From positions 53,991 through 117,990 of the forward strand of contig CAJODN010000016.1 of the NCBI GenBank assembly GCA_905233695.1: a stretch of 64,000 nucleotides of DNA, in the 5' to 3' direction. Below, in pieces: positions 1 through 9,634 of this stretch. Every line of letters begins with the position of its first letter. Position 1 is the first letter of the stretch. Below the pieces are notes generated by a model. The model was not told the DNA's origin, did not search any database, and worked only from the letters and a program-made list of their open reading frames with translations. This stretch comes from an uncultured Lachnospiraceae bacterium. Lineage in GTDB: Bacteria; Bacillota; Clostridia; Lachnospirales; Lachnospiraceae. Made by a program: the position numbers and the translations under genes.

Positions 1-77
1 TAAGCTCTTGCTTCGCAAATCGCTAAGTGCCGAGGCCCATAAATGTCTCGAAGAACATTTGTTGACTACGAATGCAA

Positions 78-1157
78 TTAGTTCTTAGCTTCGAAATCCT
101 TCATAAAGGCTACAAGCTTCTCTACACCTTCAATTGGCATTGCATTGTAGATAGATGCGCGCATACCGCCAACTGTTCTGTGACCTTTGAGGTTGACGAA
201 GCCCGCTTCTGTTGCTTCCTTAACGAACTTGGCATCAAGGTCTTCGTCGCCTGTTACGAAAGGCACATTCATAAGGGATCTGTCCTCTTTAACTACCGTT
301 CCCTTGAACATTTTACTCTCATCAAGGAAATCGTAGAGAATCCCGGCTTTCTTCTCGTTATGCTCTTTCATTGCAGAAAGTCCGCCCATTTTCTTAATCC
401 ATTTGAACACCTTACCGCAGATGTAAATGCCGTAGCAAGGCGGTGTGTTATAGAGAGAATCGGCATCAGCCTGTGTCTTCCACTTAAGCATTGTAGGTGT
501 GCCCGGAAGGCAATCGTCTGTAATTAAATCTTCTCTTACAATAGCAATTACAACGCCGGCAGGTCCGATGTTCTTCTGAACGCCACCGTAGATAACAGCG
601 TATTTCGATACATCAACAGGCTCCGATAAGAAGCATGATGATACGTCTGATACGAGGTCAACCCCCTTAGTATTGGGAAGATTCTTATATTTTGTTCCGT
701 AGATTGTATTATTCTCGCAGATATATACATAGTCCATATCATCCGTAATGGGAAGATCGTCGCAATCGGGAATGTAGCTGAAAGTCTTATCGGCAGAGCT
801 TGCAAGTTCAACTGCTTCGCCATAATTCTTAGCCTCCGCAAATGCCTTCTTAGCCCACTGACCGGTAAGAATGTAACCCGCCTTCTTATTCTTCATAAGA
901 TTCATGGGAATAGCTGCAAACTGCTGTGAAGCACCACCCTGTAAGAACATAACCTTATAATTATCGGGAATGTTCATAAGGTCGCGAAGGTCAGCTTCCG
1001 CTTCCTTAATTATATTGTCGAATACCTTGGAGCGGTGAGACATCTCCATAACAGACATACCGCTTCCTTTGTAATCAAGCATTTCATCTGCTGCTTCCTT
1101 AAGAACTTCCTCGGGAAGTACAGCCGGTCCCGCAGAAAAATTGTATACTCTACTCAT
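78..1157 (-). CDS. serC: Phosphoserine aminotransferase
   Basis: 359 aa; MSRVYNFSAGPAVLPEEVL N-terminus and HRTVGGMRASIYNA C-terminus typical of SerC; RBS AGAAGG upstream. Confidence 0.96.
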   Translation of the reverse strand: MSRVYNFSAGPAVLPEEVLKEAADEMLDYKGSGMSVMEMSHRSKVFDNIIKEAEADLRDLMNIPDNYKVMFLQGGASQQFAAIPMNLMKNKKAGYILTGQWAKKAFAEAKNYGEAVELASSADKTFSYIPDCDDLPITDDMDYVYICENNTIYGTKYKNLPNTKGVDLVSDVSSCFLSEPVDVSKYAVIYGGVQKNIGPAGVVIAIVREDLITDDCLPGTPTMLKWKTQADADSLYNTPPCYGIYICGKVFKWIKKMGGLSAMKEHNEKKAGILYDFLDESKMFKGTVVKEDRSLMNVPFVTGDEDLDAKFVKEATEAGFVNLKGHRTVGGMRASIYNAMPIEGVEKLVAFMKDFEAKN

Positions 1158-1285
1158 ATTATTACCTTCTTTCTACATTATATAATACGAATTGCTTCGT
1201 TTCTTCGAAGCTCTCGCAACACAAACCACTGTATATGATACTCTTTGTTAATTTTTTGTCAAGTAGTTGTTGTTTTCCTTCCTTA

Positions 1286-2959
1286 CTACGCTCTATCATT
1301 CTCGTCAAAGCACTTAGATATTGAGGCTCCGGGAGCAACCATAGGCCATACCTTGTCGTCAGAGTCAATTATACAGTCGATTACGACAGGACCGTCTGCG
1401 TTAAGGGCATTGGAAAGTGCGTCCGCAAATTCTTCTTTCGTTGTAACACGATACCCCTTAGCACCCATGGCCTCTACAAGCTTAACATAATCAACGTCTC
1501 CTTCGAGGATTGTGTGAGAATATCTCTTCTCATAGAAGAGGTCTTGCCACTGACGTACCATCCCCAATACCTGGTTGTTGATGATTATTTCAACTACATT
1601 AAGTTGTTCTTTTGCTGCAGTTATTATCTCATTAAAGTTCATTCTGAAGCATCCGTCACCTGCAATATTAATGACAGTCTTGTCGGGATTACCAATCTTA
1701 GCTCCGATTGAAGAACCCAGTCCGTATCCCATAGTTCCTAAGCCCCCCGATGATAAAAACTGGCGTGGCTTAGAATACTTATAATACTGCGCTGCCCACA
1801 TCTGGTGCTGACCAACTTCCGTTGTTATAATGGCTTCACCCTTAGTCTGTCTGTATACTTCCTCAACCACGGCAGGACCTGTAAGACCGGTGCCGTTATA
1901 TGTAAGGGGGAATTTTTCCTTAAGTTCTCTAATCTCAGCCATCCACTCGGAATTATCCTTTTTATCTATCATGGTATTGATACGCTTAAGTATCTCTCTT
2001 ACATCACCAATCACCTGGGATGTTACAATCACATTCTTATTAACCTCAACAGGGTCAATATCGAATTGTACAATCTTCACATCCTTGGCAAATGTCTTGG
2101 GGTTACCCAGAACTCTGTCGCTGAACCTTGTTCCTATTGCAATAAGAAGGTCGCAGTTGCTTACACCCAAGTTAGACACCTTCGTACCGTGCATACCTAA
2201 CATTCCCGTATATCTGTCATCCGTTCCCGAAAATGCTCCTTTGCCCATAAGCGAATCACATACAGGTGCGTCCACAAGCTCCACGAACTGTCTGAGCTCC
2301 TTATCAGCTCCGCTTATTACTGCTCCTCCACCGACAAATACGAAGGGCTTCTTAGCTTCAGCGATTAATTCTGCCGCTTTATTAAGAGCTTCCTCTGTAA
2401 TATCCTTAGTTATAGGCAAAATATCCTTCGGTTCCTCATATTCGTACTCAGCCTTATCGCCGGTGGCATCCTTGGTAATATCCACAAGTACAGGACCGGG
2501 ACGACCGGTCTTCGCTATTGTAAATGCTCTTCTTAAGGTCTTCGTCAAATCATTAACATCTTTAACAATAAAGTTATGCTTCGTTATAGGCATTGTAATT
2601 CCTGCAATGTCCACCTCTTGGAAGCTGTCCTTACCGAGAAGCGGCGTCGTTACGTTACAAGTAATAGCCACAAGGGGAACGGAATCCATATAAGCCGTAG
2701 CGATACCGGTTACAAGGTTAGTTGCGCCGGGACCACTTGTTGCAAAGCACACACCAACCTTACCGGTGCTTCTGGCGTATCCGTCAGCGGCATGGCTTGC
2801 TCCCTGCTCGTGAGATGTGAGGATATGTCTTATCTCGTCACGATGCTTATATAATTCATCATAGACATTAAGAATGGCTCCGCCTGGGTAGCCGAAAACT
2901 GTGTCTACTTTCTGCTCCTTTAAGCATTCTATTACGATTTGTGCTCCTGTAAGTTGCAT
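1286..2959 (-). CDS. ilvB: Acetolactate synthase, large (catalytic) subunit, copy 1
   Basis: 557 aa ThDP-enzyme: FGYPGGAILNVYD, GPGATNLVTGIA, GDGCFRMNFNE. Confidence 0.95.
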   Translation of the reverse strand: MQLTGAQIVIECLKEQKVDTVFGYPGGAILNVYDELYKHRDEIRHILTSHEQGASHAADGYARSTGKVGVCFATSGPGATNLVTGIATAYMDSVPLVAITCNVTTPLLGKDSFQEVDIAGITMPITKHNFIVKDVNDLTKTLRRAFTIAKTGRPGPVLVDITKDATGDKAEYEYEEPKDILPITKDITEEALNKAAELIAEAKKPFVFVGGGAVISGADKELRQFVELVDAPVCDSLMGKGAFSGTDDRYTGMLGMHGTKVSNLGVSNCDLLIAIGTRFSDRVLGNPKTFAKDVKIVQFDIDPVEVNKNVIVTSQVIGDVREILKRINTMIDKKDNSEWMAEIRELKEKFPLTYNGTGLTGPAVVEEVYRQTKGEAIITTEVGQHQMWAAQYYKYSKPRQFLSSGGLGTMGYGLGSSIGAKIGNPDKTVINIAGDGCFRMNFNEIITAAKEQLNVVEIIINNQVLGMVRQWQDLFYEKRYSHTILEGDVDYVKLVEAMGAKGYRVTTKEEFADALSNALNADGPVVIDCIIDSDDKVWPMVAPGASISKCFDENDRA

Positions 2960-2986
2960 TGTTGTTGTCCTTTCATTTCCAATCTC

Positions 2987-3058
2987 AAAAGATATGACAC
3001 TATGCCCGACCGCCTCATACAGAAAATCGGCTTGTCGGACATAGTGCTCATATCTTTT
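2987..3058. repeat. Long imperfect hairpin between ilvD and ilvB carrying the conserved family-1 apical loop TCATACAGAAAATC; possible terminator
   Basis: AAAAGATATGA/TCATATCTTTT and CACTATGcCCGAC/GTCGGaCATAGTG arms; GCC-TCATACAGAAAATC-GGC tip; right arm abuts the ilvD stop. Confidence 0.8.
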
Positions 3059-4722
3059 TATTTCAATTCTAAAACTGCTCCACGGTTACCGGAAGTTACC
3101 ATCTTCGCGTACCTTGCGGCGTAGCCGGTTGTTACCTTAGGTTCTCTCGGCTGCCACTTAGCCTTGCGTTCTTCAAGCTCTTCATCGGATACTTTGATAT
3201 CAAGCTTCATATTAGGAATATCGATTGCAATCGTGTCGCCTTCTTCCACGAGCGCAATAGGACCACCCACTGCTGCCTCCGGTGAGACGTGACCGATTGA
3301 TGCACCTCTTGATGCTCCTGAGAATCTTCCGTCAGTAATAAGCGCCACCGATGAACCAAGTCCCATTCCGGCAATTGCCGATGTGGGATTTAACATTTCC
3401 CTCATTCCCGGACCACCTTTAGGTCCTTCGTAACGGATAACAACTACATCGCCTTCTACAATCTTACCGCCCTTGATAGCGTCAATTGCATCTTCCTCGC
3501 AGTCAAATACTCTTGCAGGGCCTTCGTGTACCATCATTTCTTCTACAACCGCGGAACGCTTGACAACAGAGCCATCCGGTGCAAGGTTACCCTTAAGTAC
3601 CGCCAAGCCTCCTGTCTTAGAATAAGGATTGTCGAGAGGTCTTATAACCTCGGGGTTCCTGTTCTCCGCGTTCTTAATTGCTTCACCGATTGTAACACCC
3701 GTTACGGTCATACAATCAAGGTTAAGAAGATCAAGCTCCTTAAGTTCGTTCATTACAGCATACACACCGCCGGCTTCGTTAAGGTCCTCCATATATGTAG
3801 GTCCTGCCGGTGCCAAGTGACACAGGTTAGGAGTCTTCTCTGAGATTGGGTTGGCAAATGATATATCAAAGTCAAATCCTATCTCATGTGCAATAGCGGG
3901 AAGATGAAGCATTGAATTGGTTGAACATCCAAGTGCCATATCAACCGTAAGCGCATTAAGAATTGCATCTTTAGTCATAATCTGTCTTGCGGTAATACCT
4001 TTATTATAGAGATCCATAACAGCATATCCCGCCATCTTGGCAAGGCGGATTCTCTCAGAATATACAGCAGGGATTGTTCCGTTGCCGGGCAGTCCCATAC
4101 CGATTGCTTCCGTTAAGCAATTCATTGAGTTGGCTGTATACATTCCGGAGCATGAACCGCATGTCGGACATACCTTTCTCTCATATTCCAATACATCATC
4201 TTCGGTCATTGTTCCCGCGGCGTAAGAACCTACAGCTTCAAACATAGACGAAAGCGATGTCTTATGACCGTGAATATGACCGGCAAGCATCGGACCGCCG
4301 GATACAAATACTGTAGGAAGATCAAGTCTTGCTGATGCCATAAGAAGTCCGGGAACATTCTTATCACAATTCGGAACCATTACAAGCGCATCGAATTGGT
4401 GCGCAATTGCCATACATTCCGTGGAGTCTGCAATTAAGTCACGTGTTACAAGGGAATACTTCATTCCCACGTGACCCATAGCGATTCCGTCGCATACCGC
4501 AATTGCAGGGAACTCTACCGGTACACCGCCTGCCTCGGCAACACCGAGCTTAACGGCTTCAACAATTTTGTCAATATTCATATGGCCGGGTACGATTTCG
4601 TTATAGGAACTAACGATACCGACCATTGGCTTTTTCATCTCTTCCTTGGTGAATCCCAAGGCGTTAAACAGGCTTCTTGCAGGTGCTTGCTGCATGCCTT
4701 TTCTTGCGTTATCTGATTTCAT
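3058..4722 (-). CDS. ilvD: Dihydroxy-acid dehydratase
   Basis: [43 protein letters not shown]; start trimmed from ORF start 4803 to 4722 because AGGAGGTAATATTATG lies there. Confidence 0.95.
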   Translation of the reverse strand: MKSDNARKGMQQAPARSLFNALGFTKEEMKKPMVGIVSSYNEIVPGHMNIDKIVEAVKLGVAEAGGVPVEFPAIAVCDGIAMGHVGMKYSLVTRDLIADSTECMAIAHQFDALVMVPNCDKNVPGLLMASARLDLPTVFVSGGPMLAGHIHGHKTSLSSMFEAVGSYAAGTMTEDDVLEYERKVCPTCGSCSGMYTANSMNCLTEAIGMGLPGNGTIPAVYSERIRLAKMAGYAVMDLYNKGITARQIMTKDAILNALTVDMALGCSTNSMLHLPAIAHEIGFDFDISFANPISEKTPNLCHLAPAGPTYMEDLNEAGGVYAVMNELKELDLLNLDCMTVTGVTIGEAIKNAENRNPEVIRPLDNPYSKTGGLAVLKGNLAPDGSVVKRSAVVEEMMVHEGPARVFDCEEDAIDAIKGGKIVEGDVVVIRYEGPKGGPGMREMLNPTSAIAGMGLGSSVALITDGRFSGASRGASIGHVSPEAAVGGPIALVEEGDTIAIDIPNMKLDIKVSDEELEERKAKWQPREPKVTTGYAARYAKMVTSGNRGAVLELK

Positions 4723-4800
4723 AATATTACCTCCTAATTTTATATCTTGCATCTTCGGATCGAGAACCTGCACATTCATGACTATACTGTGTCTTCGCGA

Positions 4801-4896
4801 CAAGTACCTGCACGCTACTCTTATTCTTACGTCTCATCACCAAGTACCCGCACGCTACTCTTATTCTTACGTCTCATCACCAAGTACCCGCACGCT
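4801..4896. repeat. Tandem 40-bp direct repeat (2 units plus partial) forming the 5' arms of locus A
   Basis: CAAGTACC(T/C)GCACGCTACTCTTATTCTTACGTCTCATCAC at 4801 and 4841, partial at 4881. Confidence 0.95.
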
Positions 4897-4919
4897 CATA
4901 CAGAAAATCGCTTAGCGGG

Positions 4920-4975
4920 TCTTGGCTGATTCGCCGTTTACTTAATGTCTTGGCTGATTCGCCGTTTACTTAATG
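4920..4975. repeat. Tandem 28-bp direct repeat (2 units) forming the 3' arms of locus A
   Basis: TCTTGGCTGATTCGCCGTTTACTTAATG at 4920-4947 and 4948-4975, identical. Confidence 0.95.
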
Positions 4976-5075
4976 TCGCTTAGCGGGTCTTGCCCGCTCA
5001 TCCACTTGCGAAGTATTGTCGCTTAGCAGGTCTCGACTCCTCAGATGCTTGTTATAATACTTGGCTAACGTCAAG

Positions 5076-6176
5076 TTATATCCTATCACATATAAGGTCG
5101 CCCATCTCCTTAGTGCCGACCCTTGTGATTCCGGTTGTGTCCTTGCCGGGGGCAGGCATAATGTCGATTGTACGATAGCCATCGTCAAGTACCTTGTTAA
5201 TTGCATTTTCAATTGCATCAGCTTCCTTATCCATGTCAAATGTAAATCGAAGCATCATAGCAGCACTTAGTATAGTTGCTATAGGATTAGCAATACCTTT
5301 ACCAGCAATATCAGGTGCCGAACCACCGCTTGGTTCATAGAGTCCGAACTTCGTCTCGTTAAGACTGGCTGATGAAAGCATTCCAATCGAACCTGTAACC
5401 ATTGACGCCTCATCTGAAAGTATGTCGCCGAACATATTCTCGGTTAATATGACATCGAACTGCTTCGGATCCTTAACAAGCTGCATTGCCGCATTATCAA
5501 CAAGCATGTGCTCAAGCGTTATCTCAGGATAGTCGACAGCCACTTCTTCTACGACTTTTCTCCAGAGTCTTGATGAGTCAAGAACATTTGCCTTATCAAC
5601 AGAAGTAACCTTCTTACTTCTCTTCATTGCAATATCGAAGGATCGAATTGCGATTCTCCTAATCTCATCTTCGTTATAAGATAGGGTATCGTAAGCCTCT
5701 GTCTTACCGTTAACTTCCTTAGTCTCCCTCTTACCGAAATAAAGGCCGCCGGTAAGTTCTCGCATAATCATCATATCAAAGCCGTCGCCGATGATGTCAT
5801 CGCGAAGGGGACATGCCTCTTTGAGTTGAGGGTAGAGATATGCCGGTCTCAGATTGGCGAATAGATTAAGTGCCTTTCTTATTCCGAGAAGTCCGGCTTC
5901 GGGACGCTTGTCAGCGGGAAGCTTGTACCAGGGTGATGTCTTGGGGTCACCGCCGATTGAGCCAAGAAGAACAGCGTCGGCTTTCTTAGCCTGCTCTATA
6001 GCCCCTTCCGTTAACGGTTCGCCTGTTGCATCTATTGAACATCCGCCCATCAATATTTCGTCATAGTTAAATGTGTGGCTGTATTTCTCGCCGATTTTGT
6101 CGAGGACTTTGATGGCTTCGGCTACAATTTCAGGGCCGATGCCGTCGCCTCGTATTACACCTATGTTACAGTTCAT
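5076..6176 (-). CDS. leuB: 3-isopropylmalate dehydrogenase
   Basis: 366 aa; [65 protein letters not shown]. Confidence 0.96.
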   Translation of the reverse strand: MNCNIGVIRGDGIGPEIVAEAIKVLDKIGEKYSHTFNYDEILMGGCSIDATGEPLTEGAIEQAKKADAVLLGSIGGDPKTSPWYKLPADKRPEAGLLGIRKALNLFANLRPAYLYPQLKEACPLRDDIIGDGFDMMIMRELTGGLYFGKRETKEVNGKTEAYDTLSYNEDEIRRIAIRSFDIAMKRSKKVTSVDKANVLDSSRLWRKVVEEVAVDYPEITLEHMLVDNAAMQLVKDPKQFDVILTENMFGDILSDEASMVTGSIGMLSSASLNETKFGLYEPSGGSAPDIAGKGIANPIATILSAAMMLRFTFDMDKEADAIENAINKVLDDGYRTIDIMPAPGKDTTGITRVGTKEMGDLICDRI

Positions 6177-6268
6177 TGTTTTACTCCTTACTATTTGTGT
6201 CTTTTCTTATTAAAATATAAATACACCACGACATTATATAATATTTACAAAAAAATTACAACATAGAA

Positions 6269-6306
6269 GGGCTCCCAACCGTTATAAACATTGCGGTCAG
6301 GAGCCC
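6269..6306 (-). terminator. Probable intrinsic terminator downstream of the carbohydrate-binding protein gene
   Basis: GGGCTCCcaACCG...CGGTcaGGAGCCC hairpin; on the minus strand followed by a T-rich stretch. Confidence 0.6.
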
Positions 6307-6338
6307 GTTTTATTGCCCTTTTATGAAAGTGTATCTAA

Positions 6339-8552
6339 CTACTTTATTCTCCAAGCGATACCTTCATCAATCCAGCCTATATTCCTAAGGAATTCACAGT
6401 CGCTCTCTTTTGTTGTCCATACGTGCTCGCCTTCACTGCTGTTAGGATTGTAGAACTTATACTGCGCTGTTCCTTTGTTAGAGGATTCCTTATATGCATA
6501 ATAAGCTATTCCTTCATAATTCCATCCGTTCATTTTAAGCTGTATGGCATCGCCGGCGCTGGCTGTGTAAAAATGCATTCCTGTACCATTAGGATTATAT
6601 AATCTGTATACAGGTACCGCGTCCTTTTCCGAAGCGCTTACAACAGTAAAATTATCATTTTCTTCGTAGACCCAACCCTCTGACATCAGGTAGAACACAT
6701 CGCCGGGATTTTTCGTGTAGAAATGCTCACCACGATTAGGGTCGTACATACGATATACCGTGCCTTCTGATATAATATCAAGTGAAACTGTCGCTTTAGT
6801 TCCTGCTACATCATCGTATACATCTGCTGTACCCTCATTTTCATTAACAGATAAAACGTTACTGTATAAGCCGTCATCTGTACTCGTACTACCGGAATCG
6901 GTGTTGTCGCCTGTGTTACCACTTGTATCGTCGCCGGTACTGCTTGTATCACCGCCGGTACCTCCGCTTGTATCACTATCGGTACTACCGGAACCGTCGG
7001 GAGGTGTCATTCCATCGGGAGGTGTGGATCCGTCGGGAGGTGTCATTCCGTCATTACCGCCGGGCTGTCCACCATCGGGAGGTGTCATGCCTCCGTTACC
7101 ACCGGGTCCCATTCCACCGTTTCCGCCGGCCTGTCCGCCATTAGGAGGTGTCATGCCACCCTGACCGCCGGGTCCGAATCCGCCTTGGCTTGTTCCTTCA
7201 GTTGCCGTAGCGACAGAAGATCCGTTAACATATAATGTATATGTGGCTCCGTCTACAAGTGCGTCGTCCGAGAAGATTACGCTGTTAGCACTCTTTTTAA
7301 CCGTTGTTGTATATAGCGTATTGCCACTTGAATCCTTAATGCTTACGGTATTACCCTTCGACAAGCTCGCACTGAACATTACGTAGTTACCGCTTGTAAA
7401 TCCCTGCTGCATTCCGCCCATGCCGATACCGATAATGGTACCTCCTGTTACGGTTGAGGTTGAATTCTCGCCCCAATCAATGGCGTTATTATCATTCTGA
7501 GTTGATGATGAGATATCCGTCACACCACCGGATACTTTAAGCGTACCGTTAGAATCAAGTCCGTCACCACCGGCATTAATATTCCATGTTCCTCCGTAAA
7601 TGTTAAGAGAATAAGAATAGTTCGTAAGATCAGAATTAGCAGCATTGATACCGTCATCGGAAGATACTATATTGGCAGTTCCGCCGTAGAGGTTAACTGT
7701 GGCTCCTTCGAAACCTTCTGTAGAGCTTCTTACATTAATATTGGCACCACCGGTTGTTCCCTGCTTACCTATATTAAGAATGTAATCTGACTTAATTGCA
7801 TCGTCTGATGCTGATACATTGATATTTCCACCGATTATCTCAAGTCCGGTGACCCCTTCGGCACCGTCAGAGGATATTCCGTCGTTAGCCGCATTTACAT
7901 TAAGGGTAAATGTGTCAGTTGAAGTCGCACCTATAGTTATGGTAGAACCGTCACCACCCTTGATACCGTTCTTACAATTACCGTTAACGTTAAGTGTTCC
8001 GTCACCTGTTATAAGAAGTGTTCCGCTTGACTTAAGCTTAATTCCGGCACCCTCGAAATTATCGTTTTCCGTGCCGTCTTCTAAGTATTCGTCATCCGGA
8101 TCTTCATTATCTGTAAGCGTATTGGTTCCGGAAATTACGATTGTAGTATCCGTATTATCCTTATTAATTGTAATAGGTGCGCCGTCTGAGTTTGAAAGTG
8201 TTAAATTCTTAAGTATAAGTGTTACTCCCGTTGTTCCCTTCTTAACCTTCACAGAGCCCTTCGAACATGAACCGGTTATAATATATATACCCGACTGATT
8301 AATTGTAAGGTCTGTTCCATCAGCTTTGTAACCGCTATCTGTTCCGCTTGTGACTGATACCGAACTATCGGTAAATGTGAATGTGGTCTGCGCCTCCTTA
8401 ACATAGCTCGCAGATGATGTTGCGGCATTTGCCGTCATCGTACTGACGGGCACCATTGCGATTGTCATGGCGAGGAATACCGCCAGTGCCACTCCTTTCT
8501 TACCAAGTGCTCTTGTGGTTTTTCTGTTAATCTTATTATTCAATTTCATCAT
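6339..8552 (-). CDS. Secreted carbohydrate-binding domain protein (Cthe_2159-like beta-helix/DUF4353 type) with Pro/Gly-rich linker and C-terminal lipase-like (DUF5648-type) repeats
   Basis: Signal peptide; repeated GDGLDSNGTLKVSGG / SDDGINAAN motifs; GGMTPPDGG linker; YRMYDPNRGEHFYTKNPGD / YRLYNPNGTGMHFYTASAGD / YKFYNPNSSEGEHVWTT repeats. Confidence 0.8.
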   Translation of the reverse strand: MMKLNNKINRKTTRALGKKGVALAVFLAMTIAMVPVSTMTANAATSSASYVKEAQTTFTFTDSSVSVTSGTDSGYKADGTDLTINQSGIYIITGSCSKGSVKVKKGTTGVTLILKNLTLSNSDGAPITINKDNTDTTIVISGTNTLTDNEDPDDEYLEDGTENDNFEGAGIKLKSSGTLLITGDGTLNVNGNCKNGIKGGDGSTITIGATSTDTFTLNVNAANDGISSDGAEGVTGLEIIGGNINVSASDDAIKSDYILNIGKQGTTGGANINVRSSTEGFEGATVNLYGGTANIVSSDDGINAANSDLTNYSYSLNIYGGTWNINAGGDGLDSNGTLKVSGGVTDISSSTQNDNNAIDWGENSTSTVTGGTIIGIGMGGMQQGFTSGNYVMFSASLSKGNTVSIKDSSGNTLYTTTVKKSANSVIFSDDALVDGATYTLYVNGSSVATATEGTSQGGFGPGGQGGMTPPNGGQAGGNGGMGPGGNGGMTPPDGGQPGGNDGMTPPDGSTPPDGMTPPDGSGSTDSDTSGGTGGDTSSTGDDTSGNTGDNTDSGSTSTDDGLYSNVLSVNENEGTADVYDDVAGTKATVSLDIISEGTVYRMYDPNRGEHFYTKNPGDVFYLMSEGWVYEENDNFTVVSASEKDAVPVYRLYNPNGTGMHFYTASAGDAIQLKMNGWNYEGIAYYAYKESSNKGTAQYKFYNPNSSEGEHVWTTKESDCEFLRNIGWIDEGIAWRIK

Positions 8553-8716
8553 AATCATATCTCCTTTGTATCTGTGGTTTGATTTGTTCCTTCTTTTTGT
8601 ACGTACGTTCAATTTTCTATTCCATTTTCCTTGATATGCTATAAGAATAACAAGTAAACCTTAAACGAAACTTAAACAACGAAAAAAATTTAAAATATTT
8701 TACACAAACCAAAAAA

Positions 8717-8736
8717 AGCGCGACTCTCGTCACGCT
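8717..8736 (-). terminator. Intrinsic terminator of the HTH/unknown gene pair
   Basis: Minus strand AGCGTGAC-GAGA-GTCGCGCT followed by TTTTTT. Confidence 0.75.
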
Positions 8737-8811
8737 GAATAACCTCCTGCAATACACCTGCGACGCCATCCGTCGTAAGCATACCGCAGATCACACCAAA
8801 ACAAACAAAGG

Positions 8812-9096
8812 TTATATAATGTTAAGCTGTAGTCTCTCTCTATAGATAATATCTAAAGAATCAAGACATCTTCTGGCACGGGTATACTCATTACGGTTGA
8901 TCTTAATCACACAGACCTTGGATGCACCGTTGTAATTCTCTCTTCTGAAAAATGGAATGTACTTCCATCTCTTAGAAAAAGGAATCGAATCCTTGATAAG
9001 CGCCTTGCTGGTGCAATTACTGGCTCTGTGATTGGTTGTCTCACAGAGAACCACATCCTTACCCACGTTCCTATCACATTTTAATTTCTTATTCAT
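8812..9096 (-). CDS. Small basic protein of unknown function, cotranscribed with HTH regulator (candidate toxin/effector)
   Basis: 94 aa from MNKKLKCDRN; GGAGGATTCATG start; 10-25 bp after the HTH gene. Confidence 0.6.
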   Translation of the reverse strand: MNKKLKCDRNVGKDVVLCETTNHRASNCTSKALIKDSIPFSKRWKYIPFFRRENYNGASKVCVIKINRNEYTRARRCLDSLDIIYRERLQLNII

Positions 9097-9117
9097 GAAT
9101 CCTCCCATAGTATACTG

Positions 9118-9363
9118 CTAATCCAGACGAATAGTCACCTTTTTCCCCAGACTATCCGCAACCTTCACTATGAAATCCAAGCTGGGGTTATATCTGCCCG
9201 ATTCCATTCTGGAAATGTTGGATTTCTTAGTGCCTGCCTTCTCTGCCAGCGCCTGCTGCGTCATATGAAGCCCACACCTAGCTTCACGAAGCTCTCTGGC
9301 CACTAACATTCTGGCCTCACTACTACTACTCGGGACGATGCCATCTTCATACCTCTTCTTCAT
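9118..9363 (-). CDS. XRE-family HTH transcriptional regulator (antitoxin-like)
   Basis: MTQQALAEKAGTKKSNISRMESGRYNPSLDFIVKVADSLGKKV HTH_3; start at GGAGGTGCTTCTCATG. Confidence 0.85.
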   Translation of the reverse strand: MKKRYEDGIVPSSSSEARMLVARELREARCGLHMTQQALAEKAGTKKSNISRMESGRYNPSLDFIVKVADSLGKKVTIRLD

Positions 9364-9411
9364 GAGAAGCACCTCCGCATGTGTAAATGCCTTAAAACAT
9401 CTACGCTGAAT

Positions 9412-9440
9412 ATGTTATCATATATGATAACTTTTTGCAA
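9412..9440 (-). promoter_or_regulatory. Promoter plus 18-bp perfect palindromic operator upstream of the HTH gene
   Basis: Minus strand TTGCAA-17 nt-TAACAT; GTTATCATATATGATAAC (9414-9431) is a perfect palindrome overlapping spacer and -10. Confidence 0.7.
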
Positions 9441-9473
9441 GAGAATTTTTTCTTTTTTTCCGGGAGAAAAACG

Positions 9474-9554
9474 CCCAAAGTACCTCCGAGCGACTAGATG
9501 TCTTATGTCCATCCCCGCAAGGGGTGGACCGGTAATTTCGGAGGTCTTTGCGGC
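9474..9554. repeat. Diverged family-1 structured repeat (locus F)
   Basis: CAAAG-TA-CCTCCGA ... TCGGAGG-T-CTTTG arms; GACTAGATGTCTTATG; GTCCAtCCCC-GCAA-GGGGTGGAC; CCGGTAA. Confidence 0.7.
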
Positions 9555-9634
9555 TTATTTTCCCCGAGTAAATACAAAAAAAGAACCAAGCACACTTGCT
9601 CAGCTCTTTCAAAATCATATTATTCCGGGAAATA

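Larger units (their letters stand above)
4749..5048. repeat. Family-1 structured intergenic repeat, expanded/nested copy (locus A, 300 bp)
   Basis: Outer arms GCATCTTCGGATCGAGAACCTGC / GCAGGTCTCGACTCCTCAGATGC; inner CCAAGTACCCGC / GCGGGTCTTGG; core TCATACAGAAAATC. Confidence 0.88.

Noticed and set aside
1-65. Decayed family-1/family-2 element at the window start (GCTTCGCAAATCGCTAAGTG)
   Set aside because: Only short matches and the left flank is cut by the window edge; insufficient support.
1830-2693. 287-aa plus-strand ORF
   Set aside because: Entirely antisense to ilvB with no recognisable domain or RBS; artefact of codon composition, like most of the other antisense ORFs in the track.
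4801-4975. Tandem 40-bp and 28-bp repeats as a CRISPR array
   Set aside because: Units are directly contiguous without unique spacers, differ on the two sides, and form hairpin arms; no cas genes in window.
2960-6240. T-box leaders for the ilv/leu/ser genes
   Set aside because: Looked for TGGNACCGCG-like T-box sequence upstream of ilvB, ilvD, leuB, serC and serS; none seen.
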